This document shows, in pieces, positions 25,010 to 34,596 of a stretch of DNA of 38,433 bases. Numbering within the stretch: the stretch's first letter is position 1; every line of letters starts with the position of its first letter. The notes under the pieces were generated by a model that was given only the letters and a program-made list of their open reading frames with translations, searched no databases and was not told where the DNA came from. The DNA comes from Acidimicrobiia bacterium (lineage in GTDB: Bacteria > Actinomycetota > Acidimicrobiia > IMCC26256 > JAENVU01). The translations under genes and the position numbers were made by a program. The stretch is from the NCBI GenBank assembly GCA_025361725.1, contig JANYJV010000008.1, positions 1-38,433 on the forward strand, written 5' to 3'.

Positions 25010-25110
25010 CACTTGTCCTCTTGGCCTTGCGGGCCGGGCCGGACGGCCACGCTTCGCTGGGTCATCGGCAGCACACGCGTACTTGTCCCCGCTGCGCTCA
25101 TCGTTGGGTC

Positions 25111-27288
25111 CTAGACCTTGGGCGTGGAGAGGTCGTAGAGCGTCACGCCACTGACGGTACGCGCCGTGAAGTGCGCCTGCACCCATTGCGAGATGGTCGT
25201 GCCGGTCCCGGTCTGACCGCCGCCCGGAAGGCCGAAGTTCGAGCTGATGAAGTAGTGGACCTTGCCGTCAGCCACGTACTGCTCGAACTGCGCAAGCGTC
25301 GGGGTGGCATCCGAGCCATTGAAGCCGCCGATCGCCATGATTGGTTGACCGGATGCGAGTTGGAATCCGGCGCCATTCGTGGCGCCGATGGTCGCGGCCG
25401 CCCAGCGGTATCCGCCGGCGCGGGCGTGCTCAAGCAGGCTCGTGATGGCCTTTCCTGGCGTCGGTGACCCGAAGATTCCGCCGCCGGCCCCGCCCGCGCC
25501 GGCGCCGCGGGTGGCGCCCGGAGCAGCTGGACCACCGGCCCCACCGCTGGGAACGCCCGCGGGCGGACCGCCGGCGAAACCACCCGGGGGGCCACCGGGG
25601 GGGCCACCGGGGAACGCGCCACCGGGGCCTTGGAACTGCTTGCGCAGTGCGGCCTGTTGCTTCGCCGTGAGCTGTCCGAAATTCGGGCGGCCCACCAAGC
25701 CGCGGCCCCTGAGCCCGCCACCGAACCGGCCGCCACCGAACCGGCCGGCACCGGCCGTTGCAGGCCCGGAGGTTGGCAACGGTCCGTTGTGAACCGTGCG
25801 CGCGGTGGTCACGCTCGCGGCAGCCGGTCCCGCAAGACCGACCACGAGCGCCGCGCCGGCCACCGCCGCCGTGACTCCTCGCCGCGACGACGCAACGAGG
25901 ATGCCGATCGCGACGACGATCGCCGCTGCGACCAGCGCGTCGGACAACTGAGGGTGCCACTTCGGCGAGCGGTCGAGAAGTGTGAGCACCCACCACACCG
26001 TGAGCGCAAGGGTTGCGATCATCGCAACACGCGACCACCATGCGCGGCGCAGCTTCCACAACGTGGTGGCGCCGATGCCGACGGTCGCGCCGATCGCCGG
26101 AGCGAGGGCAACTGCGTAGTACTCGTGGATGATCCCCTTCCCGAGACTGAACGCAATGCCGGTCACGAGCAGCCAGCCACCCCAGATGATCAGCGCGGCG
26201 CGCGTCCGGTCGGTGCGGGTGCGGCGCACGGTGAGCACGAGACCGATAACGAGCAAGGCCAGCGCAGCCGGGAGGAGCCACGACGCTTCGCCCCCGAAGG
26301 CTGAGTTGAACATTCGCGTCCAACCGGTCGGGCCCCACCGGCCGGTGGTCCCCGCTCCGCCCGGCGCGGCGCCGACACTGCCGGTCTCGTTCCCGGTCAG
26401 GCGGCCGAAGCCGTTGTAACCAAAGAGCACGTTCCAGAAGCTGTTGTTGGTGGACCCGCCGATGTACGGGCGGTTGCTGGGGGGCGTGAGGACGACGATC
26501 GCGATCCACCAGCCGGCACCCGCCGCCATCGCCGTAGCCATCACGATGCCCTGGCGAAAACGGCGTACGAGTGACCCGGGCGCGGCCACGAGATACGCGA
26601 GCGCGAATCCGGGGACCACGAGGAAGGCCTGCAGTTCCTTGGCCAAGAATGCGACGCCCAACGCAAGTCCCACGAGGACCACCCACCGGGTGCGACCGTC
26701 CTCGATGGCGCGCGTCAACCAGTACGCGGCGAGCACGAGGCAGAGCACCAGCATCGCGTCCGGGTTGTTGAACCGGAACATCAACGCGGCGACGGGTGTG
26801 CACGCGAAGACTGCGCCGGCGATCAGGCCGGCCGCCGCCCCGAACCAGCGGCGCACTGCGAGGTAGAGCACGCCGACTGCAGCCACGCCCTCCACGGCCT
26901 GGGGCGCCAGCATGCTCCACGAGTTCACGCCGAAGATGCGGGCCGAGATGACTGCAGGCCACAGGCTCGCCGGCGTCTTGTCGACGGTGATGAAGTTCGA
27001 CGAGTCGCTCGAGCCGTAGAAGAAGGCCTTCCAACTCTTCGTGCCGGCTTGGACCGCAGCGGCGTAGAACGTGTTGCCCCATCCCGACGCGCCGAGCCCC
27101 CAAAGGTACAGGACCGCCGTCGACACGAGGAGTGTGATGAGGGTCGGCCGCACCCACGCCGGATCCTCGGCCTGACCCCGCCAGATTCGCCGCGCACCCG
27201 AAGTTGGCAGCGGCACTGACGGTGGCGTCGCACCGCCGAGCGCAGGCTCGTCGGCGAGCGGATCGGTGCGGTCGAGGGTGCTGGTCAT
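25111..27288 (-). CDS. GT39 (ArnT/YkcB-like) membrane glycosyltransferase with Gly-rich tail
   Basis: This GT-C enzyme has about 725 residues and transfers a sugar from a polyprenyl-phosphate donor outside the membrane. About 12 TM helices span 50-490. The first loop carries FITVDKTPASLWP and later ALMFRFNNPDAML, both typical of the ArnT/YkcB group. Residues about 501-612 are low complexity (GGRFGGG, PPGGPPGG), followed by an exported domain (613-725: ITSLLEHARAGGYRWAAATIG, PIMAIGGFNGSD). That arrangement matches B. subtilis YkcB-type proteins. ATG at 27288 overlaps the GT2-GtrA stop in ATGA, and AAGGACC precedes it. The donor is probably made by that partner. The receptor is unknown. Confidence 0.88.
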   Translation of the reverse strand: MTSTLDRTDPLADEPALGGATPPSVPLPTSGARRIWRGQAEDPAWVRPTLITLLVSTAVLYLWGLGASGWGNTFYAAAVQAGTKSWKAFFYGSSDSSNFITVDKTPASLWPAVISARIFGVNSWSMLAPQAVEGVAAVGVLYLAVRRWFGAAAGLIAGAVFACTPVAALMFRFNNPDAMLVLCLVLAAYWLTRAIEDGRTRWVVLVGLALGVAFLAKELQAFLVVPGFALAYLVAAPGSLVRRFRQGIVMATAMAAGAGWWIAIVVLTPPSNRPYIGGSTNNSFWNVLFGYNGFGRLTGNETGSVGAAPGGAGTTGRWGPTGWTRMFNSAFGGEASWLLPAALALLVIGLVLTVRRTRTDRTRAALIIWGGWLLVTGIAFSLGKGIIHEYYAVALAPAIGATVGIGATTLWKLRRAWWSRVAMIATLALTVWWVLTLLDRSPKWHPQLSDALVAAAIVVAIGILVASSRRGVTAAVAGAALVVGLAGPAAASVTTARTVHNGPLPTSGPATAGAGRFGGGRFGGGLRGRGLVGRPNFGQLTAKQQAALRKQFQGPGGAFPGGPPGGPPGGFAGGPPAGVPSGGAGGPAAPGATRGAGAGGAGGGIFGSPTPGKAITSLLEHARAGGYRWAAATIGATNGAGFQLASGQPIMAIGGFNGSDATPTLAQFEQYVADGKVHYFISSNFGLPGGGQTGTGTTISQWVQAHFTARTVSGVTLYDLSTPKV

Positions 27289-28466
27289 CGCGAGGTCCTT
27301 TTCGAGGGCGTGCGGCCGAGGAGCAAGAAGCGGGCGAGACCGGCAACGGTCCACGTGAGCCCGACCATGAAGAGTTCGACGCCGGAGCCGGCGTTGAGGG
27401 ATCCGGCCACCATGAGGGCGGCCGTGGTGACCACGAGGCCACCGAGATAAATCGCGAACGCCCGGCGCCAGCGCGGCCGCCGAGCGCGAGCGGTGTACCG
27501 CGCGTTCAACCAGGTGTTGGCGGCGAAGGTTGCCGTCACCGCCGCGGCATTGGCGCCGACCGCGCCCCACGAATCGCGTAGGAGCAAGAAGCAGATGAGC
27601 GAGGCAGCGGTGCTGAGCATGCCGATCACGCCGAAGCTCACGAGCTTCCGGCCGAAGTCGTCATCGAGCGCCGGGCGCGGGCTGCTGAAGGCGACCCGCC
27701 CCTTCCCGGTCGCGAAGGCACGCGCGAGTCGCAGCGCGCCGCGTAGGTCGGCGGTGGCGGTCTTGGCGATGTTCACCGTGCTGCCCGGATCGTCGATCCA
27801 GTCGACGGGCACCTCGTGAATCCGCAGCCCGTTCCGTTCGGCGAGCAACAAGAGTTCGGTGTCGAAGAACCATTCATCGTCTTCGATTGCCGGGAGGAGC
27901 TCACGCGCAATATCGGCGCGCACCGCTTTGAAGCCACACTGCATGTCGCGGATCTGCGTTGCGAACATCGCGCGCAACATGAGGTTGTAGCTGCGCGAGA
28001 TGAACTCGCGCTTCGGACCGCGGGCCACCGATGCCCCGGGTGCGAGGCGCGATCCGATGGCGATCTCGGAGTGGCCCGAGGCGAGCGGCGCGACCATCGG
28101 GAGCAGCGCGTCAAGATCGGTCGAAAGGTCGATGTCCATGTAGGCCACGACCGTGCTGGTGCTCTCGGTCCAGGCCTCACGCAGCGCGTGGCCGCGGCCT
28201 TTGCGGTCGAGGTGCCGCCAGTGCACGCCGAGAAGTTCGTCACTGACGCGCGCCGCGATTGCGGCGGTTCGGTCCGTTGAGGCGTTGTCGACGATGGTGA
28301 TCCGCCACGTGAGTGGGAAGGCGGTCGTGAGGTAGGAGTGGAGCCGGCGGACGCTGGACTCGAGTTCGGCGGCTTCGTTGTAGACGGGCAACACGATGTC
28401 GACCACCGGCCCAACGGCCGGAGTCAGCGCGGGGCTCGCGCGAGGGGTCATCAGATCGCTGCTCAT
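27285..28466 (-). CDS. GT2 polyprenyl-phosphate glycosyltransferase fused to GtrA
   Basis: This 393-residue fusion has an N-terminal GT2 domain (about 20-260) that reads VDIVLPVYNE, IVDNASTDRT and the nucleotide-sugar D111-I-D113 motif with QCGFKAVR, as in dolichyl/polyprenyl-phosphate mannose or glucose synthases. The C-terminal GtrA domain (about 270-385) has four TM helices and flips or positions the lipid-linked sugar. It feeds the GT39 enzyme translated right after it (ATGA overlap). ATG at 28466 is used; ATG at 28451 is an alternative, and neither has a good ribosome site. It is divergent from the ABC gene at 28612. Confidence 0.88.
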   Translation of the reverse strand: MSSDLMTPRASPALTPAVGPVVDIVLPVYNEAAELESSVRRLHSYLTTAFPLTWRITIVDNASTDRTAAIAARVSDELLGVHWRHLDRKGRGHALREAWTESTSTVVAYMDIDLSTDLDALLPMVAPLASGHSEIAIGSRLAPGASVARGPKREFISRSYNLMLRAMFATQIRDMQCGFKAVRADIARELLPAIEDDEWFFDTELLLLAERNGLRIHEVPVDWIDDPGSTVNIAKTATADLRGALRLARAFATGKGRVAFSSPRPALDDDFGRKLVSFGVIGMLSTAASLICFLLLRDSWGAVGANAAAVTATFAANTWLNARYTARARRPRWRRAFAIYLGGLVVTTAALMVAGSLNAGSGVELFMVGLTWTVAGLARFLLLGRTPSKRTSR

Positions 28467-28571
28467 AGTCAGCAGTGTGGTGGGCCAATCTGGGAGTTCT
28501 GCGAGAGATGGATCGGAACTCGCCGGTGCCACACTCGGGGACCCAGGTGCTGGTATTTCTCGCGCCTTCGG

Positions 28572-28577
28572 TAGTCT
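28572..28577 (+). promoter_or_regulatory. Candidate -10 box of MacB-type ABC operon
   Basis: TAGTCT lies 34 bases before the ATG at 28612, leaving a short leader that contains TTTTGGAG as ribosome site. It is in the divergent gap with the GT2-GtrA gene. Confidence 0.35.
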
Positions 28578-28611
28578 GAGCGTCCCCCCACGAACGTTTT
28601 GGAGCCTGCGA

Positions 28612-29367
28612 ATGAGCACGCCCGCAGCATCCCCACGTCCCGAATCCGTCGCGGCCCGTGCCGTCAACGCCTCGAAGGTCTACGGCGAGGGCGAGGCCGA
28701 AGTTCGCGCCCTCGATCACATCTCCGTGGACTTTGCCTCTCACCAGTTCACCGCGATTATGGGACCGTCGGGTTCGGGGAAGTCCACCCTGCTCCATTGC
28801 CTTGCCGGGCTGGATCGCGTCACCGAAGGGCAGGTGTTCATCGGCGACGTGGACATCAGCGCGTCGAGCGAGAAGCAACTCACCCTCATCCGCCGCGACC
28901 GCATCGGCTTCGTCTTCCAGTCCTTCAATCTCATCCCCACGTTGAACGCGGCGGAGAACATCACGTTGCCGATGGCGCTCGCCGGCCGCAAGCCGGATCA
29001 GGCGTGGATGGACTCGATCGTCGCCACCTTGCGGATCGGTGATCGGCTGACCCACCGGCCGAGTGAGTTGTCCGGTGGTCAACAACAGCGCGTCGCGGTG
29101 GCGCGCGCACTCGTGTCGCGGCCGGACCTGATCTTCGCCGACGAACCGACCGGCAACTTGGACTCGCGCGCCAGCGCGGAGATTCTCAACTTCATGCGCG
29201 CCGCGGTGGACGATCTCGGGCAGACGATCGTGATGGTCACCCACGACCCGAGCGCGGCGAGTTACGCAGACCGAGTGGTGTTTCTGGCCGACGGCACCAT
29301 TGTCGACGAGATGCTCGAACCATCGGCAGACGGCGTGTTGGATCGGCTCAAGCAGTTCGGGGGCTGA
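28612..29367 (+). CDS. MacB-type ABC transporter ATPase
   Basis: This 251-residue ATPase has Walker A GPSGSGKST at 51-59, Q-loop FVFQSFNLIPTLNA, signature LSGGQQQR, Walker B LIFADEPTGNLDSR and switch THD. The FNLIPTLNAAEN stretch places it in the MacB/LolD/FtsE-like group, which drives envelope mechanotransmission rather than ordinary import. It pairs with the FtsX-type permease that begins four bases after its stop. GGAG lies eight bases before the ATG. Confidence 0.92.
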   Translation: MSTPAASPRPESVAARAVNASKVYGEGEAEVRALDHISVDFASHQFTAIMGPSGSGKSTLLHCLAGLDRVTEGQVFIGDVDISASSEKQLTLIRRDRIGFVFQSFNLIPTLNAAENITLPMALAGRKPDQAWMDSIVATLRIGDRLTHRPSELSGGQQQRVAVARALVSRPDLIFADEPTGNLDSRASAEILNFMRAAVDDLGQTIVMVTHDPSAASYADRVVFLADGTIVDEMLEPSADGVLDRLKQFGG

Positions 29368-29371
29368 GCCC

Positions 29372-31945
29372 ATGTTCCGCCTCACGCTGCGCGGGCTCGT
29401 CGCGCACAAGCTCCGGTTCCTGCTGACGGGCGTCGCCGTGGTCCTCGGCGTCGCCTTTGTCTCGGGGACTCTCGTCTTCACCGACACCGTCAAGAAGACG
29501 TTCGATCAACTGTTCGCCAGCGTCTATGACGGTACCGATGCCTACGTTCGCAGCGCGAGCGTGGTGAAAGGCCAGTTCGGACCCAACCAACGCGGGCGCA
29601 TTCCGGAGACACTGCTGCCGCAAGTGCGCGCGGTCTCGGGCACTGCCGCGGCCGAAGGTCAGATCCAGATCCGGCGCGCGCAGTATCTCGACCGGAAGGG
29701 CAAGGGAATTGGTGACCCCGGTCAGGGTGCGCCCACGCTCGGGTTCAACTGGAACACCGTTCGGCGCCTCAACCCGTTCGCTCTGGTCTCCTACGGCGGA
29801 AAGCCGTCTCGTCCGCCGAAGGCCATCCGCGAGGTGGTGATGGACCTCGGCACCGCCAAGGCCGAGCATTTCGGCATCGGTGACACGGTCACGGTCAGCT
29901 TCGACAACGCCAAGGTCCCCAAGGACGCGTTCAAAATCGTCGGTGTCGCGAAGTTCGGTGACGCCGATCGTCCGGCCGGCGCCACCGTTGCGCTATTCAC
30001 TCTGGCGGAGGCGCAACGGGTCAACGCCACACCGGGCGAGCTCGATGGCATCTCGGTCGCGGCCAAGCCGGGCGTGAGCCAGACCGAACTCGTGGGTCAG
30101 GTCACGTCCAGCCTCGGCCGCCGCGGCATCCAGGTGATCACCGGCGCCAAGCTGGTCAAGGAACAGCAGAATCAGATTCAGCAGAACCTCGGTTTCTTCA
30201 CCACCTTCTTGCTGATCTTCGCGATCATCTCGCTGTTCGTCGGCTCCTTCATCATCGTCAACACCTTCTCGATCGTGATCGCGCAGCGGACGCGTGAACT
30301 GGCGCTCCTGCGCGCCCTCGGCGCCTCCGGCCGCCAGGTGCGATCGTCGGTGCTCGGCGAGGCGGTCCTCGTCGGTGTGCTGGCGTCGATGGTCGGTGTC
30401 GCGCTGGGACTCGCGCTCGCGATCGGGCTGCGCACGGTGATGGGCGCGTTCGGCTTCGAAGTGCCGACGTCGGACCTCGTCGTGAAGCCGTCGACCTTCG
30501 TGATCTCGATCGTGCTCGGGGTCGTCGTCACGTTCGCCTCTGCTCTGCTCCCAGCGCGTCGGGCCGCACGCATCGCCCCGATGGCCGCACTCCGGGATTC
30601 CGCAGTGGAATCGCGCCGCCTCGGACGGCGGACCGCCATCGGCGCCATCATTGCGGTGCTCGGAGCGGTCCTCCTCTTCGTCGGGCTGTTCGGGGCGAGC
30701 AACATACAGCTCGTCGGCGTGGGTGTGTTCGGCCTGTTCATCGGTGTCGCCGTGCTCGGTCCCGTCATCGCGCGTCCCGTCGGGCGGGCACTCGGCGCGC
30801 CGCTCCCGCGGTGGCGCGGCATGCCCGGCCAACTCGCGCGCGAGAACGCGGTGAGAAACCCGCGCCGCACCGCGTCGACCGCGGCCGCGTTGATGATCGG
30901 CGTCGCTCTGGTCGGGCTGATCACGATTTTTGCCAGCTCGCTGAAGGCATCGATCAGCGGCCAGATCGATCAGGCCTTCCGAGGCGACCTCGTGGTCGTT
31001 GGCGATGCGGGACCCGGGTCGAGCTTCAGTCCTGCAATGGCTGAACGCATCGCCAAAGTCCCGGGTGTCGCGGTTGCCAACCCCTTGCGGTTCGGCGCGT
31101 TCGAGGTCAATGGCACCGGGCAGTTCCTGCTGGCTTCGCGGCCGGGCGAACTGAACCGGGTCTTCGACCTGGCCCCGAAGCTCGGCGATCTCACCACGCT
31201 CCAACCGAACCAGATCGCCGTGTCCAAGAAGGTCTTCGACGACAAGCACTGGAAACTCGGCCAGAAGCTGCGCACGAAATTTCCCGAGCAGGGTGCCGCG
31301 CCGGTGACTATCGGCGCGGTGTTCGGCCGCGGCCAACGCGAGGGCCTCTCGGACTACTTCATCTCGCTCGACGGCTTCGACACGCGGTTCACCCAACACG
31401 CCGACAGTCAGGTGTACATCGCCCTCGATCGTGGTGCCAGCATCAAGGAGGTGCGGCCGAAGGTCGAAGCCGTCGCCAAGGACTTTCCCGGCGCGAAAGT
31501 CAACGACATCAGCGGCCTCAAGGCCCAGTTCGAAACCCAGATCAACCAGATCCTCGGCCTCGTGTTCGCGCTGCTGTTCCTGGCGATCTTCATCGCCCTG
31601 CTCGGGATCATGAACACGCTGTTGCTGTCGATCGTGGAGCGCACGCGCGAGATCGGCCTGCTCCGCGCGGTCGGAATGACGCGTCGACAAGTGCGGACCT
31701 CGGTTCGGTGGGAGTCCATCATCGTCGCCGTGTTCGGTGCGCTGCTCGGGCTCGTGCTCGGGATCTTCTTCGGGTGGGCGATGGTCACCGCCCTCCACGA
31801 CGAAGGATTCACCCAGCTCTCGATCCCCGCGGGCCAGCTCGTACTCGTCGTGGTCTTTGCGGCGCTGGCTGGGGTCCTGGCTGCGGCCTACCCGGCCCGC
31901 CGTGCCTCTCGTTTCGACGTCCTCGACGCCATCTCCACCGACTGA
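29372..31945 (+). CDS. FtsX-type ABC permease, two-domain
   Basis: This 857-residue permease has TM1 near 20-40, a MacB-like extracytoplasmic domain (about 45-265), a first FtsX core of three TM helices (about 280-395, with RTRELALLRALGASGRQV), two central TM helices, a second extracytoplasmic domain (about 520-735), and a second FtsX core (about 740-850, ERTREIGLLRAVGMTRRQV). Both halves sit in one chain, so a single gene could build the pseudo-dimer. It works with the ATPase just upstream (four-base gap). The role could be lipid, peptide or lipoprotein handling; the sequence does not decide. Confidence 0.9.
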   Translation: MFRLTLRGLVAHKLRFLLTGVAVVLGVAFVSGTLVFTDTVKKTFDQLFASVYDGTDAYVRSASVVKGQFGPNQRGRIPETLLPQVRAVSGTAAAEGQIQIRRAQYLDRKGKGIGDPGQGAPTLGFNWNTVRRLNPFALVSYGGKPSRPPKAIREVVMDLGTAKAEHFGIGDTVTVSFDNAKVPKDAFKIVGVAKFGDADRPAGATVALFTLAEAQRVNATPGELDGISVAAKPGVSQTELVGQVTSSLGRRGIQVITGAKLVKEQQNQIQQNLGFFTTFLLIFAIISLFVGSFIIVNTFSIVIAQRTRELALLRALGASGRQVRSSVLGEAVLVGVLASMVGVALGLALAIGLRTVMGAFGFEVPTSDLVVKPSTFVISIVLGVVVTFASALLPARRAARIAPMAALRDSAVESRRLGRRTAIGAIIAVLGAVLLFVGLFGASNIQLVGVGVFGLFIGVAVLGPVIARPVGRALGAPLPRWRGMPGQLARENAVRNPRRTASTAAALMIGVALVGLITIFASSLKASISGQIDQAFRGDLVVVGDAGPGSSFSPAMAERIAKVPGVAVANPLRFGAFEVNGTGQFLLASRPGELNRVFDLAPKLGDLTTLQPNQIAVSKKVFDDKHWKLGQKLRTKFPEQGAAPVTIGAVFGRGQREGLSDYFISLDGFDTRFTQHADSQVYIALDRGASIKEVRPKVEAVAKDFPGAKVNDISGLKAQFETQINQILGLVFALLFLAIFIALLGIMNTLLLSIVERTREIGLLRAVGMTRRQVRTSVRWESIIVAVFGALLGLVLGIFFGWAMVTALHDEGFTQLSIPAGQLVLVVVFAALAGVLAAAYPARRASRFDVLDAISTD

Positions 31946-31963
31946 CCGACACGGGCACAGGGC

Positions 31964-32905
31964 TCAGTACGGACTCCACGTGGAGCGCGCCGAACCGAGT
32001 TCTTCGCTGACCGCCGCGACGAAGTCCGTATTCGCGATCGCGGTCCTCTCCGCGCCGACGAGATGCAGCGCCGGGCTCAGCCCTTGGACGCCGTCGAAGG
32101 TCCACCGTCCCGAGCCGGGATCGGTGACGGTCAGGGTGGCGGCGAGGCCGGTGAGGTCGACGCGTGGGCGTGGCCGCCGGGTCATGTAGTGCACCCACGT
32201 CTCGTACCGATAGCGCAGGACCGGTGGGCGCGTTCCGACGGTGAGGACCGCGAACCGATCGGTGGCGTTGTGGACCGCGTACGGGTGGGCCGCGTCAACG
32301 TCCGTCGCGCTGAAGCGATGCACGGTCTGTACGGTCCAGGACGGCGGGACGGTGACGATCGCGAGGTCCAACTCGGGGTGCTCCGCGATGGAGATGTCGC
32401 CTACCGCGATCGCGAGTTCGGTGGCCGTGATGTGGGCGTCCTCCTCGGCCCAGTACTCCTCGAACGACCCAACATCGTCGGCGAGGGCCACGAGTTGCGG
32501 GAGCACGACGTCGTACGCATCGCCCTCGGCCGCAGCACCGAGGTTGGCGCTCGCAATCGCGGCGCGCGCCGCATCGCGGTCGTGGAACCGACTGAAGTCA
32601 CCGGCACGTGCGATGTCGATGAGTCGGTCCCGGCGAGCCAATGCAGCATCCGGTTGCGTCAACGCGAACACCGCGACGAGCCCGTCCTGATCGAAGTGGT
32701 TGTTCGTGACGTGCGGAGCGTCCACCTGGAGTTCGGGACGGTCGAGATAGTTGAACGCGATCTCGGCCGACAGATCGGCGCGCAGCATCTCCGGCGTTGC
32801 CGCGCCCGGCCAGTGCGAAAGCGTCAGGACGGTGCCGGCCTGGGCGGATCCGTCGACGACGACGTGCGGGGTATCGGTCAGTTCGGAGTACGAGCGGTAG
32901 TCCAT
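31964..32905 (-). CDS. Conserved hypothetical, DUF6687-like
   Basis: This 313-residue soluble protein has no signal peptide. The text YRSYSELTDTPHVVVDG, LTLSHWPG and VTNNHFDQDGLV resembles the actinobacterial DUF6687 family, as far as I can recall it. The NNHFDQDG element looks like a metal or phosphate site of the DHH type, but this is only a resemblance. The last ~60 residues (LDLTGLAATLTVTDPG, WTFDGVQGLSPALH) form a separate beta-rich part. Its function is unknown. It is convergent with the FtsX permease across an 18-base gap. TACGGT six bases before the ATG supports the start. Confidence 0.75.
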   Translation of the reverse strand: MDYRSYSELTDTPHVVVDGSAQAGTVLTLSHWPGAATPEMLRADLSAEIAFNYLDRPELQVDAPHVTNNHFDQDGLVAVFALTQPDAALARRDRLIDIARAGDFSRFHDRDAARAAIASANLGAAAEGDAYDVVLPQLVALADDVGSFEEYWAEEDAHITATELAIAVGDISIAEHPELDLAIVTVPPSWTVQTVHRFSATDVDAAHPYAVHNATDRFAVLTVGTRPPVLRYRYETWVHYMTRRPRPRVDLTGLAATLTVTDPGSGRWTFDGVQGLSPALHLVGAERTAIANTDFVAAVSEELGSARSTWSPY

Positions 32906-32911
32906 ACGGGC

Positions 32912-32917
32912 ACCGTA
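32912..32917 (-). promoter_or_regulatory. Leaderless -10 box of the DUF6687-like gene
   Basis: TACGGT on the minus strand is six bases before the ATG at 32905. No ribosome site is present. Confidence 0.5.
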
Positions 32918-32976
32918 GAAGTTGAACCGAACTTCAGGTCAAGCGCCGTGGCGAAGATGTGACCGACTTGACGCGG

Positions 32977-33471
32977 TCAGCCCTGGAGCTTGGCGTCCTT
33001 GTCTCGGACCGACTGCTCCAGCTCCGACTGGTACACGGCGAGTTGGTCGGCCAGCGCGCGATCGGAGACTCCGAGGATACGGATCGCCAACAGGCCGGCA
33101 TTCGTGGCGTTGCCGATCGCGACGGTCGCCACCGGAATGCCCTTCGGCATCTGCACGATCGAGAGCATCGAGTCCAGTCCGTCGAGCTGCGCGAGTGGCA
33201 CCGGCACCCCGATCACCGGCAGGGTCGTCATCGACGCGGTCATGCCCGGCAGGTGGGCGGCGCCACCCGCACCGGCGATGATCACCTTGAGTCCACGGCC
33301 GGCCGCCTCGCGTGCGTAGCTCACCATGACCTCGGGAGTGCGGTGCGCGGAAACGATACGGACCTCATGGTCGACGCCGAAGTCACTCAGCACGTCGACG
33401 GCTGCCTGCATGACCGGCAGGTCGCTGTCGCTTCCCATGATCACACCGACGAGTGGACTGCCATCGCTCAC
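32977..33471 (-). CDS. purE: N5-carboxyaminoimidazole ribonucleotide mutase
   Basis: PurE converts N5-CAIR to CAIR in purine synthesis. This 164-residue protein shows [13 protein letters not shown], the SAHRTPE motif with catalytic His, [12 protein letters not shown] and the [19 protein letters not shown] loop, all standard for class I PurE. No purK is adjacent, so that partner must be elsewhere. GTG at 33471 is chosen because TAACGT is seven bases upstream. A longer open frame to 33834 runs over the divergent gene. It shares a 49-base divergent promoter with the nitronate monooxygenase. Confidence 0.93.
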   Translation of the reverse strand: MSDGSPLVGVIMGSDSDLPVMQAAVDVLSDFGVDHEVRIVSAHRTPEVMVSYAREAAGRGLKVIIAGAGGAAHLPGMTASMTTLPVIGVPVPLAQLDGLDSMLSIVQMPKGIPVATVAIGNATNAGLLAIRILGVSDRALADQLAVYQSELEQSVRDKDAKLQG

Positions 33472-33478
33472 CCAATCG

Positions 33479-33488
33479 ACGTTAGCCT
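33479..33488. promoter_or_regulatory. Overlapping divergent -10 boxes, purE / nitronate monooxygenase
   Basis: ACGTTAGCCT contains TAACGT on the minus strand (33484-33479, seven bases before the purE GTG) and TAGCCT on the plus strand (33483-33488, followed by a leader with AGGAG). The two hexamers share the central TA, so both genes could fire from one melted site. Confidence 0.5.
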
Positions 33489-33520
33489 CACCCGTTCCCG
33501 ATCCCAGGAGAAGCCGAGCA

Positions 33521-34483
33521 GTGAAGACGCGATTGACCGACGTGTTGGGCATCGAGCATCCGGTGATGCTCGCGGGCATGGGCGGCGTCTCGTACGCCCC
33601 GCTGGTCGCCGCCGTGTCCGAGGCCGGTGGGTTCGGCTGCTTCGGCGCATCCACGATGGGCAGCGACGAGATGGTCGAGCAAATTCGTGCCGCCAAGGCC
33701 TTGACCAGGAAACCGCTCGGCGTGGACCTCCTTACCGCGATGCCGGACCGGTTGATGGCCGACGTCGAGGCGCTGATTCGCGAAGGCGCATCAGTGTTCG
33801 CAGCCGGCCTCGGTGTGCCGCGAGACGTGATCACCCTGTGTCACGAACACAACGTGCTCGTCCTCTCCATGTGCGGCAAGGTTCGCCACGCGGTTGCTGC
33901 GGTCGAAGCCGGCTGCGACATCGTGGTCGCTCAGGGCACGGAGGCCGGTGGGCACACCGGTCAGGTCGCCACGTTCCCGCTCGTGCCCCAGGTGGTGGAC
34001 GCGGTCGGCGATCGGGTGCCCGTGGTTGCGGCGGGTGGGATCTTCGACGGACGCGGCCTAGCCGCGGCGCTCGCTCTCGGTGCCGACGGTGTGTGGGTTG
34101 GCACCCGCTTCATCGCCACACCCGAGGCGCGTTCCGCACCGGGTTACAAGGACGCGCTGCTGCGGACCGGCGAGGACGGCACCACGATCTCACGGGCGTT
34201 CACCGGCAAGACGTTGCGGGCGGTCGCGAACGACACCACCCGTCACTTCGACGAACATCCCGAGGAGTTGGTGAAGTTCCCCGAGATGCTCATGAAGTCG
34301 ATGAACGGCGGGTGGATGCACCTCGGCGCCGACGAGAACACCGAAGGAGTGGACCCGGATCGGGAGTGTTACCCCGCCGGCCAAGGCGTGGGTGCCATCC
34401 ACGACCTCGTCCCCGCCGGCGACCTCGTCCGCTCCATCGTCGCCGAAGCCGAACGCGCCATTTCCGCGCTGATGACGAAGTAG
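33521..34483 (+). CDS. Nitronate monooxygenase family flavoprotein
   Basis: This 320-residue FMN-dependent TIM-barrel oxidase has the N-terminal substrate strand ([16 protein letters not shown]), ASTMG, the catalytic-His region [41 protein letters not shown] for phosphate binding, and a lid region ([12 protein letters not shown]). It oxidises alkyl nitronates or, in related members, reduces enoyl groups; the natural substrate cannot be set. AGGAG lies ten bases before the GTG. It is divergent from purE with overlapping -10 boxes. Confidence 0.9.
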   Translation: MKTRLTDVLGIEHPVMLAGMGGVSYAPLVAAVSEAGGFGCFGASTMGSDEMVEQIRAAKALTRKPLGVDLLTAMPDRLMADVEALIREGASVFAAGLGVPRDVITLCHEHNVLVLSMCGKVRHAVAAVEAGCDIVVAQGTEAGGHTGQVATFPLVPQVVDAVGDRVPVVAAGGIFDGRGLAAALALGADGVWVGTRFIATPEARSAPGYKDALLRTGEDGTTISRAFTGKTLRAVANDTTRHFDEHPEELVKFPEMLMKSMNGGWMHLGADENTEGVDPDRECYPAGQGVGAIHDLVPAGDLVRSIVAEAERAISALMTK

Positions 34484-34574
34484 CGCAGGAAGGCCCGCTC
34501 GGGGGGCGCTCACCGTTCTCACGCGCGGTTCGCGCCATTTTCGACGCGTATTGCGCGCGCAAAGCGAGGAGGGG

Positions 34575-34590
34575 AGACCGAAGGCGGTCT
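34575..34590 (+). terminator. Possible terminator hairpin between convergent genes
   Basis: AGACCG-AAGG-CGGTCT forms a six-base stem with a four-base loop, followed by TTACTCTCT, in the 113-base gap between two convergent genes. The tail is only partly T-rich, so the call is weak. Confidence 0.3.
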
Positions 34591-34596
34591 TACTCT

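Noticed and set aside
25560..25620. G/C-rich repeats as a regulatory or structural DNA element
   Set aside because: They are explained as codons of the Gly/Pro-rich stretch of the GT39 protein.
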